Positions 36,307-44,820 of a stretch of 64,000 bases of DNA are shown here, piece after piece. Numbering within the stretch: position 1 is the stretch's first letter; every line of letters begins with the position of its first letter. The stretch is from Rhodospirillaceae bacterium SYSU D60007 (GTDB lineage Bacteria > Pseudomonadota > Alphaproteobacteria > Reyranellales > Reyranellaceae), in the NCBI GenBank assembly GCA_003574685.1, contig QOCQ01000003.1, forward strand, positions 186,001 to 250,000. The letters are read 5' to 3'. A model generated the notes under the pieces. It saw only the letters and a program-made list of their open reading frames with translations, did not search any database and was not told the DNA's origin. Both the position numbers and the translations under genes were made by a program.

Positions 36307-38250
36307 TCAGGCAGCGGCGCGCAGCGCCGGGGGCACTGACACGTCGTGGATGTCGATCACGGAACGGAGCATGCTCTTGCGGCCGTCCTCGAACGTGATC
36401 TCCACCGTCACCTCGACATTCGCGGCGCCGCCGTAGAATGCGTCGATGACCGAAGCGTACTTTTCCGCTACAAAGCGGCGGCGCACCTTGCGCGTACGCG
36501 TCATCTCCGCGTCGTCGGCATCGAGCTCCTTGTTGAGCAGCAGGAAGCGCTGCACCTGTGCCGCCGGCGGCAGCCCGGCATTGCATTTGCCGATTTCCTC
36601 AAGGATCAGCTTCGCGACCTCGGGCTTGCGCGTGAGATCCATGTAGCTCGTGTAGGGCAGGTCATTGCGCTCCGCCCAGTTCCCGACGGTATTGATATCG
36701 ACCGAGATCATGGCGGCCACGAACGGGCGCTGGTCGCCAAACGCCACGGCTTCGCGGATGTAGGGGCTGAACTTCAGCTTGTTCTCGACGAACTGCGGTG
36801 CGAACGGCGTGCCATCCACCAGCTTTCCGACATCCTTGGCACGGTCGATGATCGCGAGATGGCCCCTCGGATCGACGAAGCCGGCATCGCCCGTCTTCAG
36901 CCATCCATCGCTTGTGACGGTGTCGCGGGTAATGTCCTCCTGCTTGTAATAGCCGCGGAAGATATTGCCGCCGCTGACAAGCACTTCACCGCCCTCATCG
37001 ACCCGGATCTGAACCCCCGGCAGGGTGCGGCCAACCGTGTCGGGATTGGCTTCACCATCCGGCTGCACGGCGATCAGGGCCGACGCCTCGGTGGCGCCGT
37101 AGACCTGCTTGAGGTTGATGCCGAAGGAACGGAAGAACCGGAAATTGTCGGGCCCCAGCGGCGCGCCGCCGGTGTAGCACGTCCGTGCCTTGCGCAGGCC
37201 GAGCTGGTCGCGCACCGGACCATAGACGAGGAATTCGCCGACCGCGTAGGCCAGCCGCTGCGGTAGCGGTACGGGCTTGCCCTCGGAGCGCAGCAACTCG
37301 ACGCGTTCTGCCAAGGCCCGGAATGTCTCGAATAGCCGTCGCTTGAACCGCGAGGCGTCGGTCGCCCGGACCTGGATAGCGGTCAGCATGTTTTCCCAGA
37401 TGCGCGGCGGCGCCACCAGCCCGCTTGGTCCCAGTTCGCGCAGATCGCGCTGCACGGTCTCGGGGCTCTCCGGACAGTTCGCTGTGATACCGGCAACCAG
37501 CCCGACGCCGATCGAAAACGTGGTGTCACCGACCCAGGCCATGGGCAGGTACGAAAGCCAGTTATCGCCCCGCCGGATACCCTCGCTTTCCACGAAGGCT
37601 TCCGAGACCGTGATCATGTTGCGGTGGCTGAGCATCACCCCCTTGGGATTGCCGGTTGTCCCCGAAGTGTAGGCGATCATTGCGATGTCGTCCGCCCGGC
37701 CCTTCGCAAGCTCGGCCTCGAAATAGCCCGCGTTCTTGCCGGCGAAAGCGCGACCGGCCTCTTCCACATCGGAAAAGGCCTTGATGACGGCCACGTCGGC
37801 ATAGCCAAGCATGCCGCGCGGATCATCGTAGATCAGCCACTTCAGGTTCGAGAGCTGGTCCTTCAGCGACAGGATCTTGTCGACCTGCTCCTGGTCCTCG
37901 GCGACGATGAACGATACTTCAGCGTGATTAAGGACGTAGACCAGTTCTGCGGCGATCGAATCCTGGTAGACGGGCACGGAGTAGCCGCCCAGAGCCGCCG
38001 CCGCGAGTTGTGCAGCGTAGAGACGCGGCCGGTTGTCGCCAATGACCGTCAGCTTGTCGCCGCGCCTGAAGCCCAGCGCGGCAAGCCCGAGGGCGAAGTC
38101 GCGGACATGGCCGTGGTAGTCGGCCCAGGTATAGGTCCGCCATATGCCGCGGTCCTTTTCGCGCATCGCGGCCTCGGTGGGCCATTGCCTGGCATTGCGC
38201 GCCAGCAGCTTCGGCAGGGTGCAGGTATCGTCGGAGTCGACGAGGCTCAT
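36307..38250 (-). CDS. AMP-dependent (long-chain-type) acyl-CoA synthetase
   Basis: Adenylate-forming ligase of 647 residues, activating a carboxylic acid to its CoA thioester. The P-loop-like motif YTSGTTGNPKG is around residue 195, GATEAS follows the GGAPLGPDN segment, the A8 motif is WLKTGDAGFVDPRGH, and the A10 lysine lies in EMTRTRKVRRRF. A tail of about 40 residues (VEVTVEITFEDGRKSMLRS) extends past the usual end. Its ATG overlaps the livG stop (38247-38250), embedding it in the transporter operon, so imported acid is probably activated at once. A sirtuin gene closes the operon. Confidence 0.92.
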   Translation of the reverse strand: MSLVDSDDTCTLPKLLARNARQWPTEAAMREKDRGIWRTYTWADYHGHVRDFALGLAALGFRRGDKLTVIGDNRPRLYAAQLAAAALGGYSVPVYQDSIAAELVYVLNHAEVSFIVAEDQEQVDKILSLKDQLSNLKWLIYDDPRGMLGYADVAVIKAFSDVEEAGRAFAGKNAGYFEAELAKGRADDIAMIAYTSGTTGNPKGVMLSHRNMITVSEAFVESEGIRRGDNWLSYLPMAWVGDTTFSIGVGLVAGITANCPESPETVQRDLRELGPSGLVAPPRIWENMLTAIQVRATDASRFKRRLFETFRALAERVELLRSEGKPVPLPQRLAYAVGEFLVYGPVRDQLGLRKARTCYTGGAPLGPDNFRFFRSFGINLKQVYGATEASALIAVQPDGEANPDTVGRTLPGVQIRVDEGGEVLVSGGNIFRGYYKQEDITRDTVTSDGWLKTGDAGFVDPRGHLAIIDRAKDVGKLVDGTPFAPQFVENKLKFSPYIREAVAFGDQRPFVAAMISVDINTVGNWAERNDLPYTSYMDLTRKPEVAKLILEEIGKCNAGLPPAAQVQRFLLLNKELDADDAEMTRTRKVRRRFVAEKYASVIDAFYGGAANVEVTVEITFEDGRKSMLRSVIDIHDVSVPPALRAAA

Positions 38251-39065
38251 GCCTGGGCACCTCCCCTTGAGGTTCCGAGATATGCCTGGATCACATCAGG
38301 ATTGCGCTGGACCTCTTCAGGCGTGCCGGCGCCGATGCGACGCCCCCGGTCCAGCACAACGACGTGATCCGAAATATCCATCACGACACCCATATCGTGC
38401 TCGATCAGCACCACCGTGATCTTGCGCTCCAGGTTGGCATCGAGCACGTAGCGCGCCATGTCCTCCTTCTCGTCCTGGTTCATGCCGCCCATCGGCTCGT
38501 CCAGCAGCAGGACTTTCGGTTCCAGGGCGAGCGCCCTGCCCAGTTCGACGCGCTTGCGCAATCCGTAGGACAACGCGCCGGTCTGCTGCTTGCGCAAGTC
38601 CTGGAGCTTGAGGAAGTCGATGATTTCCTCGCAGCGCTCGCGGTGGGCGACTTCTTCCCTGAGGGCCGGACCCCAATAAAGCGCACTGGCCAGCACGCCT
38701 GTCTGCATATGGACGTGGCGGCCCAGCATGAGGTTGTCGAGGACGGTCAGCCCGCTGAACAGCGCGATATTCTGAAACGTGCGGGCGATGCCGCGCGCCG
38801 CCACCTGGCTCGGGCGCAGCGACGTGATGTCATGACCCTCCAGCGCAATCCTGCCGGTGTCCGGGCGATAGAAGCCCGACACCATGTTCAGAAGCGACGT
38901 CTTGCCAGCGCCATTGGGTCCGATCACCGACACGATGGCGCCCGCCGGCACATCGAGCGACACGTCGTGCACGGCCGTCACGCCGCCGAACTTCTTCGAC
39001 ACCCCTTCAACGGTCAGGATCGGGGCGGCCCTGCCACGTTCGGCCAGGGTCTCCGCGGCCGACAT
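38247..39065 (-). CDS. livG: Liv-type ABC transporter ATPase LivG
   Basis: ATP-binding protein of 272 residues and first gene of the operon. Walker A is GPNGAGKTSLLNMVSGFY, the signature region LSYGLRKRVELGRALALEPKV is of the LivG type, and Walker B is LLLDEPMGGMN. It has an N-terminal extension of about 20 residues before the nucleotide-binding domain. Upstream lies a 275-base divergent region (39066-39340) that must hold its promoter; only a near-palindrome at 39133-39151 is visible there. Confidence 0.92.
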   Translation of the reverse strand: MSAAETLAERGRAAPILTVEGVSKKFGGVTAVHDVSLDVPAGAIVSVIGPNGAGKTSLLNMVSGFYRPDTGRIALEGHDITSLRPSQVAARGIARTFQNIALFSGLTVLDNLMLGRHVHMQTGVLASALYWGPALREEVAHRERCEEIIDFLKLQDLRKQQTGALSYGLRKRVELGRALALEPKVLLLDEPMGGMNQDEKEDMARYVLDANLERKITVVLIEHDMGVVMDISDHVVVLDRGRRIGAGTPEEVQRNPDVIQAYLGTSRGGAQA

Positions 39066-39132
39066 GCGTTACAGCACCCTCGGCAGGGGCGGCAGGAAGC
39101 ACCTTCCCGCCCCGGCGGCGGCCTCCAGAACA

Positions 39133-39151
39133 GCTTGTGCCAGCACAAAGC
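39133..39151. promoter_or_regulatory. near-palindrome in the livG / deacetylase divergent region
   Basis: GCTTGTG and CACAAAGC flank a 4-base centre, complementary apart from one extra A. It lies 68-86 bases before the livG start, a plausible place for an operator of the Liv operon. No matching regulator gene is adjacent. The rest of 39066-39340 shows nothing I recognise. Confidence 0.25.
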
Positions 39152-39340
39152 CCTCCCATTCGACGTCCCCTGCACGGGCGCCATTTGTGCGGGGCACGCC
39201 CCGGCGTCCTCGTGCAAGGATTCCACGCATGGCGTGGCCTCCACTTTCATCATGAACGTGCATTCAGGGAAAGGCAACCGGCTTGCGCTGCGGATCGCCG
39301 CCCCCGACAATCACACCGGCACGCCGTCGCGGAGACCGCC

Positions 39341-40198
39341 ATGCGCAGACACATCGCCTGCCTGACATTCGATCACGACCACATGTCCGGCTTCATCGCC
39401 CGCGGGATGACGACGCCGACTCCGCTGTCGCGCGGCGAGTTCGACCTGGTGGCCATTCCGCGCATCGTCGATCTGCTCGACCGTTATGGCATCAAGGCGA
39501 CGTTCTTCACACCGGGCCACACCATCGAAAGCGCACCGCGAAGCGTCGAACAGTACGTAGCGGCAGGTCATGAACTGGCGCACCACGGCTGGACCCATCG
39601 CCCGCCGGCCACCGTCGGTCGGGACGAGGAGGAAGAGGAGATCGTCCGGGGCAATGACGCCATCCGGAAAATGAGCGGACGCACAGCGCGGGGGTACCGA
39701 TCACCTGCCTGGGATCTCAGCCCCCATACGATCGAGCTGCTGCTCAAGCACGGCATGACGTACGACAGTTCGCTGATGGGCAACGACTACGACTGCTACC
39801 CCGCCCGCCAAGGCGACGTGGCGGAGCTCAAATCGCCCTTCGTCCGGGGTCACGAGACGGCCCTCGTCGAGATGCCGATAAGCTGGTCGCTCGACGACTT
39901 CCCCTACTTCGAATACATGCGCAACCCCAATGGCTCGCTGCAGCAGGGCCTGTCCAACGCCACCCACGTCCTTGAGAACTTTGTCGACGATTTCGTCTAC
40001 ATGACGCGCATCCGCGAACGCGGCATTCTCACCTATACGTTTCATCCGCATGTGATCGGCCGCGGGCACCGCATGATGATGCTGGAACGCCTGATCCTGC
40101 GGTTGATGGAGCAGGGCGCCGTGTTCATGACAATGGAACAGGCACTCTCGGAATGGCGGACCTGGCAGGCCAATGTCAGCCGCAAGGCAGCGGAGTAG
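39341..40198 (+). CDS. polysaccharide deacetylase (NodB-type) family protein, cytosolic
   Basis: Carbohydrate-esterase-4-like protein of 285 residues without a signal peptide. The catalytic aspartate/metal region is LTFDHDHMSGF (D11, H12, D13), with SRGEFDLVAIPRIVDLLDRYGIKATFFTPGHT and the zinc His motif HELAHHGWTH. The pattern is that of the soluble PgdA/PuuE-like subgroup, some members of which act on small amides rather than polymers. GGAG precedes ATG 39341; the frame is open to 39137 without homology. It is divergent from livG. Confidence 0.87.
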   Translation: MRRHIACLTFDHDHMSGFIARGMTTPTPLSRGEFDLVAIPRIVDLLDRYGIKATFFTPGHTIESAPRSVEQYVAAGHELAHHGWTHRPPATVGRDEEEEEIVRGNDAIRKMSGRTARGYRSPAWDLSPHTIELLLKHGMTYDSSLMGNDYDCYPARQGDVAELKSPFVRGHETALVEMPISWSLDDFPYFEYMRNPNGSLQQGLSNATHVLENFVDDFVYMTRIRERGILTYTFHPHVIGRGHRMMMLERLILRLMEQGAVFMTMEQALSEWRTWQANVSRKAAE

Positions 40199-40319
40199 CG
40201 GCTGCCCTGCCCTGAAGGCAGACGAAGACCTGTTTCATAAAGAGCCGGTGCGACGAAGTGCCGGTTGGTGCGCGTATGCCCGGTTACCACGTCAAAGGTG
40301 GCCATACAGGACAAAAACC

Positions 40320-40715
40320 ATGAGCGACTCACGAACCGGTCGGAATGCTGGCAACCGCGCGCGGATGGTGACCGTGCGGCTGGAACTTGCCCGAAACCCG
40401 GGCTTTCCCGAAGGAGCCGGCGACTGCGGCTACGAGATTCGCGTGCCGCTTGATGAGGGCGGCCATATCGACCTCGCGGCCTTCAATGCCGACCGCGAAG
40501 CCTGCACCGTTCGCCGCTTCTGGCGCGGAGAGGAGGAACAGCTTGGCAAGCTGGAACATGGCAGACGGGGCTGGGCTTTTTCCTACGGTCCCGGCGAGGA
40601 GGATGATGAACCGCTGTACAAGCTCGATTCGCACGCGCTCAAGGTTGGCGAGTACGTGACCATCCGGGAGTACGACGGCCCTACCTACACGTTCCGCGTC
40701 GCGCGGATCGTCTGA
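40320..40715 (+). CDS. conserved hypothetical protein
   Basis: Protein of 131 residues, acidic in its second half, with no signal peptide or membrane segment. Visible features are a strand-rich N-terminal half (RMVTVRLELARNPGFPEGAGDCGYEIRVPLDEGG), FWRGEEEQLGKLEHGRRGWAFSYGPGEEDDEPLYKLD and a closing YVTIREYDGPTYTFRVARI. I do not recognise a named family. A CAGGA site precedes ATG 40320. It lies 14 bases before the UspA gene and is probably co-transcribed with it. Function unknown. Confidence 0.75.
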   Translation: MSDSRTGRNAGNRARMVTVRLELARNPGFPEGAGDCGYEIRVPLDEGGHIDLAAFNADREACTVRRFWRGEEEQLGKLEHGRRGWAFSYGPGEEDDEPLYKLDSHALKVGEYVTIREYDGPTYTFRVARIV

Positions 40716-40729
40716 CAGAGGAAGGTGTC

Positions 40730-41539
40730 ATGCTGTTCAGGACCTTGCTGGTTCACGCCAATGCGGACCCTCACCTGCAGGCTCGCCTGGCGCTGGCCGT
40801 CAGTGTGGCACGCGAGCACGGCGCGAAGCTGATGATCGTCCATCCGTTCCAGCCGCTGCTGACCTCGATGTTCTATGGCGAGCATGTGCCGGTACAGGCG
40901 ATCGAAGCCCAGATCGAGCTCGAAAGGCGCAATGCTGCCGAGATCAAGGACAGGACGGCGGAGTACCTATCGCGGGAAGGCGTTGCGTGGGAATGGCGCA
41001 CCCAGGAAGGCCCGCTTGAGCCTGTATTGGCCAGCAGCGGGGTGATCGCCGACATGATCATTATGGGCCAGGACGAGCACGACCGCGACTCGTCGCTGGT
41101 GGCGACCGTCGCGCTGACTGCTGGCCGACCGGTCCTTTGCGTTCCGCATACAGGCACGTTCACCACCTGCGGCCGACGGGTGCTGGTGGCATGGAACGGG
41201 AGCCGCGAGTCGGCACGCGCCACGCACGACGCGCTGCCCTTCTTGCAGAAGGCCGACAACGTTATCCTCTTCGCCGCCGATCCTGAAGCTGAGCGCGGTG
41301 CAAGCGTGCCTGACGCCGCTGCACATCTCGCCGCACACGGCGCCAAGGTTGAGGTAAAGCGCACGGTGCTGGGTGATCTGGATGCAGGCAGTGCGATCCT
41401 CAATGCGGCAGCCGAAACGGGTGCCGACCTGGTTGTCATGGGTGCCTATGGCCACACGCGGCTGAGCGAATGGGTCTTTGGCGGTGCAACGCGCAGCATT
41501 CTGCAGGCCATGACCGTGCCCGTGCTGCTGTCGCACTGA
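40730..41539 (+). CDS. universal stress protein, tandem UspA domains
   Basis: Protein of 269 residues with two Usp domains in tandem. Domain 1 (about 1-140) begins FRTLLVHANADPHLQARLALAVSVAREHGAKLMIVH. Domain 2 (about 150-268) begins RRVLVAWNGSRESARATHDALPFL and ends with the ATP-binding pattern VVMGAYGHTRLSEWVFGGATRSIL. Only the second domain has the complete glycine pattern, so the first may not bind ATP. GAGGAAGG lies just before the start. Confidence 0.92.
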   Translation: MLFRTLLVHANADPHLQARLALAVSVAREHGAKLMIVHPFQPLLTSMFYGEHVPVQAIEAQIELERRNAAEIKDRTAEYLSREGVAWEWRTQEGPLEPVLASSGVIADMIIMGQDEHDRDSSLVATVALTAGRPVLCVPHTGTFTTCGRRVLVAWNGSRESARATHDALPFLQKADNVILFAADPEAERGASVPDAAAHLAAHGAKVEVKRTVLGDLDAGSAILNAAAETGADLVVMGAYGHTRLSEWVFGGATRSILQAMTVPVLLSH

Positions 41540-41622
41540 GTCCGTTGATGTGCTTGCCGCGGGGATGGTGGCCGCTCTAGGTTCCTTCCGCACCGATGAG
41601 GGTTCGGTTCGGAGGAACGGGA

Positions 41623-42333
41623 ATGAACGACACGGGTGGCCTGACAGCAGCGGATTTCAAGGCACTCAGAGCACTGGATACGCCGACGGTCTGCAATGCG
41701 CTTGAACTCGTGGCACCGCAACGCCGCCTGCACGGCTACAACACCCAGCCACTGCGCTGTCTTTATCCCGACCTGCCGCCGATGGTCGGTTTTGCCCGCA
41801 CCGGTACGATCCGCGCCGCCGAACCATCGTTTCGCCAGCCCGACGAAGATCGCGCCATGCGGCTGCGCTGGTACGAGTACGTCGACAAGGGGCCGAAGCC
41901 GTCCGTTGTGCTGTTGCAGGACCTGGATGCGCTCCCGGGTTACGGATCGTTCTGGGGTGAGGTAAACAGCCACGTCCATCGCGGCCTTGGCGCATTGGGG
42001 GTCATCACCAACGGTTCGGTGCGTGACATCCCCATGAATGCGAAGGGCTTCCAGATGCTGGCCGGCTCGGTTATGCCAAGCCATGCCTGGGTACACGTCG
42101 TGGATGTCGGCGTCCCCGTGAGCGTTTGTGGCATGTCCGTCCGGTCAGGCGACCTGATCCATGCAGACATGCACGGCGCGGTGGTCATCCCGCTCGACGT
42201 GGCCAGAAAGGTTGCCGACGCTGCAAAACTGTTGGCCCGCCGCGAGGCTGTCATCATCAACGCCTCGAAGAAGAAAGGCTTCAGCTTCGAAAAACTGGCG
42301 CAGGCAATGAAGGACTCCGCCGACATTCACTAG
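41623..42333 (+). CDS. RraA-like family protein (dimethylmenaquinone methyltransferase / HMG-aldolase fold)
   Basis: RraA-fold protein of 236 residues. The pattern is LDTPTVCNALEL at the N-terminus, then WGEVNSHVHRGLGALGVITNGSVRDI, with the R-D pair that in class II HMG/CHA aldolases binds substrate and metal, and GDLIHADMHGAVVIP. Members can be pyruvate-type aldolases or oxaloacetate decarboxylases. ATG 41623 has GGAGG. It is convergent with an HpcH/HpaI aldolase gene, with the shared stop CTAG at 42330-42333, at the edge of the sugar-ABC catabolic island. Confidence 0.85.
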   Translation: MNDTGGLTAADFKALRALDTPTVCNALELVAPQRRLHGYNTQPLRCLYPDLPPMVGFARTGTIRAAEPSFRQPDEDRAMRLRWYEYVDKGPKPSVVLLQDLDALPGYGSFWGEVNSHVHRGLGALGVITNGSVRDIPMNAKGFQMLAGSVMPSHAWVHVVDVGVPVSVCGMSVRSGDLIHADMHGAVVIPLDVARKVADAAKLLARREAVIINASKKKGFSFEKLAQAMKDSADIH

Positions 42334-43121
42334 TACGGGCCGGTGGGCTTGGCCGGGGTTGTGCCTGTCTTCATGTCGGCTACTGCTGCCTTTGCGGCAT
42401 TCATGAGCAGCGCGTTGTCAGCGAGGATCGTCACGAACTGATAGCCCCACCCGATCGCCTGCTTCGCATAGGCCGTCGAGGCGCAATGCAGCCCGGCATG
42501 GACCTTGTGCTTCCGGGCCGCTTCGAGGATGTGCCTGATCGTGTCGACCATGAAGGGGTCGGTATGGTCGCCGCGCGGCTCCTTGCCCAGTGAGAGGCCG
42601 AGATCGGCGGGACCAACATAGATACCGTCCAGGCCGGAAACACCCAAAATCTCGTCGAGATTGTCGAGCGCCTTGCGCGTCTCGATCATCGCCATGGTGA
42701 CGATCTGGCTGTTGGCCTCCTTCAGATAGTCTGCCCCGCCCCACCAGGCAGCGCGTGTCGGCCCCACGCTGCGATACCCTGCCGGGGCGTAGCGACAGGC
42801 GCCGACGAAAGCCTCACACTCGGCGCGGCTGTTGATCATCGGGCAGATCACACCCATCGCGCCGGCATCGAGCATCTTCATGATGATGCCCGGCTCATTC
42901 CAGGGCACACGGCACAACGGCATGGTCGCGGTCGTACAGACTGCCTGCATCATGCCGACGCCGGTCTGGTAGTCGACAAGGCCATGCTGCAGGTCGATGG
43001 TCAGCGAATCCCACCCCGCCTGGGCCATGTTCTCGGCCGAGATGCTGCTGGGTATGCCGAGCCAGCCATTGACCACGGCGCCGCCCGCTGCCCAGATCCG
43101 CTTGACGGTATTCTCCCGCAC
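42330..43121 (-). CDS. HpcH/HpaI-family aldolase
   Basis: Class II pyruvate-dependent aldolase of 263 residues. The pattern is NTVKRIWAAGGAVVNGWLGIPS, DLQHGLVDY, and the metal ligands in MIETRKALDN (Glu) and YVGPADLGLSLG (Asp). I choose the GTG at 43121 because GTGGAGGCGGGC precedes it and it gives the family N-terminus; the frame is open to ATG 43283. It faces the tandem binding-protein genes across a 265-base divergent promoter region and probably acts in the same pathway. Confidence 0.88.
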   Translation of the reverse strand: MRENTVKRIWAAGGAVVNGWLGIPSSISAENMAQAGWDSLTIDLQHGLVDYQTGVGMMQAVCTTATMPLCRVPWNEPGIIMKMLDAGAMGVICPMINSRAECEAFVGACRYAPAGYRSVGPTRAAWWGGADYLKEANSQIVTMAMIETRKALDNLDEILGVSGLDGIYVGPADLGLSLGKEPRGDHTDPFMVDTIRHILEAARKHKVHAGLHCASTAYAKQAIGWGYQFVTILADNALLMNAAKAAVADMKTGTTPAKPTGPY

Positions 43122-43386
43122 GCCCGCCTCCACGTTGATTGCTGCTTCGGCGCGATCCTCGTCTTCCGCAAAGCCTCCTGTCAAATGGGCCCCTGCAAGT
43201 GAGCAGCCAGCCGCCATGCGATGTCGTGAGGCAGTCATGCGCGACATTGGGTATGGACCTTCTGCCGCCAATTCGCATAGCATTGCGGCGAAGCACCAGG
43301 CAGAAGTGCGCGGGCGTGCCGGACCGGAACGCGCCGAAGAGATCGTCGCCGGCTTGCGAAAACCGGCGCACCACGGAGGAACCGCA

Positions 43387-44721
43387 ATGACTCATAATGT
43401 AACTCGCAGAAGGGTGACCAAGACGGCGCTCGCGTCGACCGCGCTGGTCGGCATGCCGTTCGTGCACGGCGCGCGTGCCGCCGGTTCGATTTCGGTTGGC
43501 TTCTGGGACCACTGGGTACCCGGTGCCAACAAGGCGACGACCGAACTCGTCAACGAATGGGCGGCGAAGGAAAAGGTCGAAGTCAAGATCGACTACATCA
43601 CGTCGCAGGGCAACAAGCTGCTGCTGACCATCGCCGCCGAGGCGCAGGCGAAGTCGGGCCACGACATCATCGCCATGGCCACCTGGGATCCGGCGGACAA
43701 GGCAGACGCGCTTGAACCCGTCAACGACATCATGGACGCCCTGATCAAGCAGAACGGGACCGTCAATGGTACCGTGGAGTACCTGGGCAAGCAGGGTGGC
43801 AAGTGGCTGGCAGTGCCCGCGACGGTCGGCAGCCAGATCAAGGGCCCCTGCTCGCGCATTGACCTGATGAAGAAGCATGCGGGAATCGACGTACAGGCGA
43901 TGTACCCCGCAGGCTCGCCGCCGAAGGCCGACGACTGGACCTATGACACCTTCCTCAAGGCCGCGGAGGCGTGCCACAAGGCCGGCCATTCGATCGGCAT
44001 CGGCCTCGGCACGACATCCGATTCGGTCGATTCAGTGGGTGCCATCTTCCACGGGTTTGGCGCGGACCTTGTCGACGCCAAGGGCAACATCACCGTCAAG
44101 TCGGACAACGTTCGCCAGGCGCTCGACTACTTCAAGCGTCTCGTGGCTTTCCTGCCGCCGGATGCACCGGCGTGGGACGATGCCTCGAACAACAAGTGGC
44201 TGGTGTCCGGCCGTGGTGCCATGATCATGAATCCGCCAAGCGCCTGGGCCGTGGCCAAGCGCGACGCACCGCAGGTTGCCGAGCAGTGCTGGACCCATGG
44301 CATGGCCAAGGGTCCGAAGGGACGCTTTGGTCCCTTCCTGCCGTTCTTCTGGGGCATCTGGAACTTCAGCAAGAACAAGGCAGCGGCCAAGAGCCTCGTT
44401 ACCTTCCTGTCGCAGCCCAGTTCGGTCGAGAAGATGGTGGTGGCCAGCGGCGGCTACGACCTGCCGTCCTTCTCCAAGCTGACGACGCTGCCGGTATGGG
44501 CTAACGCGGAGCCCCCCAAGGGGACGCTGTACCACTACGCCAATCCGCACGACCATCAGACACTGTCGATCGCGGCCGCACCGGCGCCGCCGAAGATCGC
44601 CCAGCAGATCTACAGGCAGGGCGTGCAGACGAAGATGGTGGTCCGCCACTTCCAGGGCGAGTCGGCCGAAAAGACGATCGCGTGGGCGGCCAGCGAACTC
44701 GAAGGGTTCATGCGCACATAG
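43387..44721 (+). CDS. sugar ABC transporter substrate-binding protein, paralogue 1
   Basis: Family 1 extracellular solute-binding protein of 444 residues. The N-terminus MTHNVTRRRVTKTALASTAL looks like a Tat signal (RRR then hydrophobic stretch, AxA cleavage near HGARAA). The start has GGAGGAA. The mature protein opens SISVGFWDHWVPGANKATTELVNEW. It is closely similar along its whole length to the next gene. It is the first gene of the ABC operon, followed by an intercistronic 12-base-pair stem-loop. Ligand not known; probably a sugar or polyol. Confidence 0.92.
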   Translation: MTHNVTRRRVTKTALASTALVGMPFVHGARAAGSISVGFWDHWVPGANKATTELVNEWAAKEKVEVKIDYITSQGNKLLLTIAAEAQAKSGHDIIAMATWDPADKADALEPVNDIMDALIKQNGTVNGTVEYLGKQGGKWLAVPATVGSQIKGPCSRIDLMKKHAGIDVQAMYPAGSPPKADDWTYDTFLKAAEACHKAGHSIGIGLGTTSDSVDSVGAIFHGFGADLVDAKGNITVKSDNVRQALDYFKRLVAFLPPDAPAWDDASNNKWLVSGRGAMIMNPPSAWAVAKRDAPQVAEQCWTHGMAKGPKGRFGPFLPFFWGIWNFSKNKAAAKSLVTFLSQPSSVEKMVVASGGYDLPSFSKLTTLPVWANAEPPKGTLYHYANPHDHQTLSIAAAPAPPKIAQQIYRQGVQTKMVVRHFQGESAEKTIAWAASELEGFMRT

Positions 44722-44737
44722 GTTGATCTGGACGGAT

Positions 44738-44765
44738 GCCGGGCGGGCCGCGTGGCTCGCCCGGC
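44738..44765 (+). other. intercistronic stem-loop between the two binding-protein genes
   Basis: GCCGGGCGGGCC (44738-44749) pairs with GGCTCGCCCGGC (44754-44765), 12 base pairs including one G-U, closing a GCGT tetraloop. It begins 17 bases after the first binding-protein stop. No T-run follows, so it is more likely an mRNA-stabilising or processing element than a terminator. Confidence 0.75.
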
Positions 44766-44820
44766 TCCGCGGCGGATTCGAGCCATCAGAGCGGGCAAAT
44801 AGCCATCCAGGGAGGGGCAA

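Noticed and set aside
36346-37266. 306-codon plus-strand open frame in the acyl-CoA synthetase gene
   Set aside because: Antisense shadow of a complete adenylate-forming enzyme with all core motifs.
39014-39310. Minus-strand frame upstream of livG
   Set aside because: Cysteine/proline-rich low-likelihood protein overlapping the livG start; livG at 39065 already has a good N-terminus.
42330-43283. Longer HpcH/HpaI aldolase start at ATG 43283
   Set aside because: The extra 54 residues match nothing in the family, and the GTG at 43121 has a strong ribosome-binding site at proper spacing.
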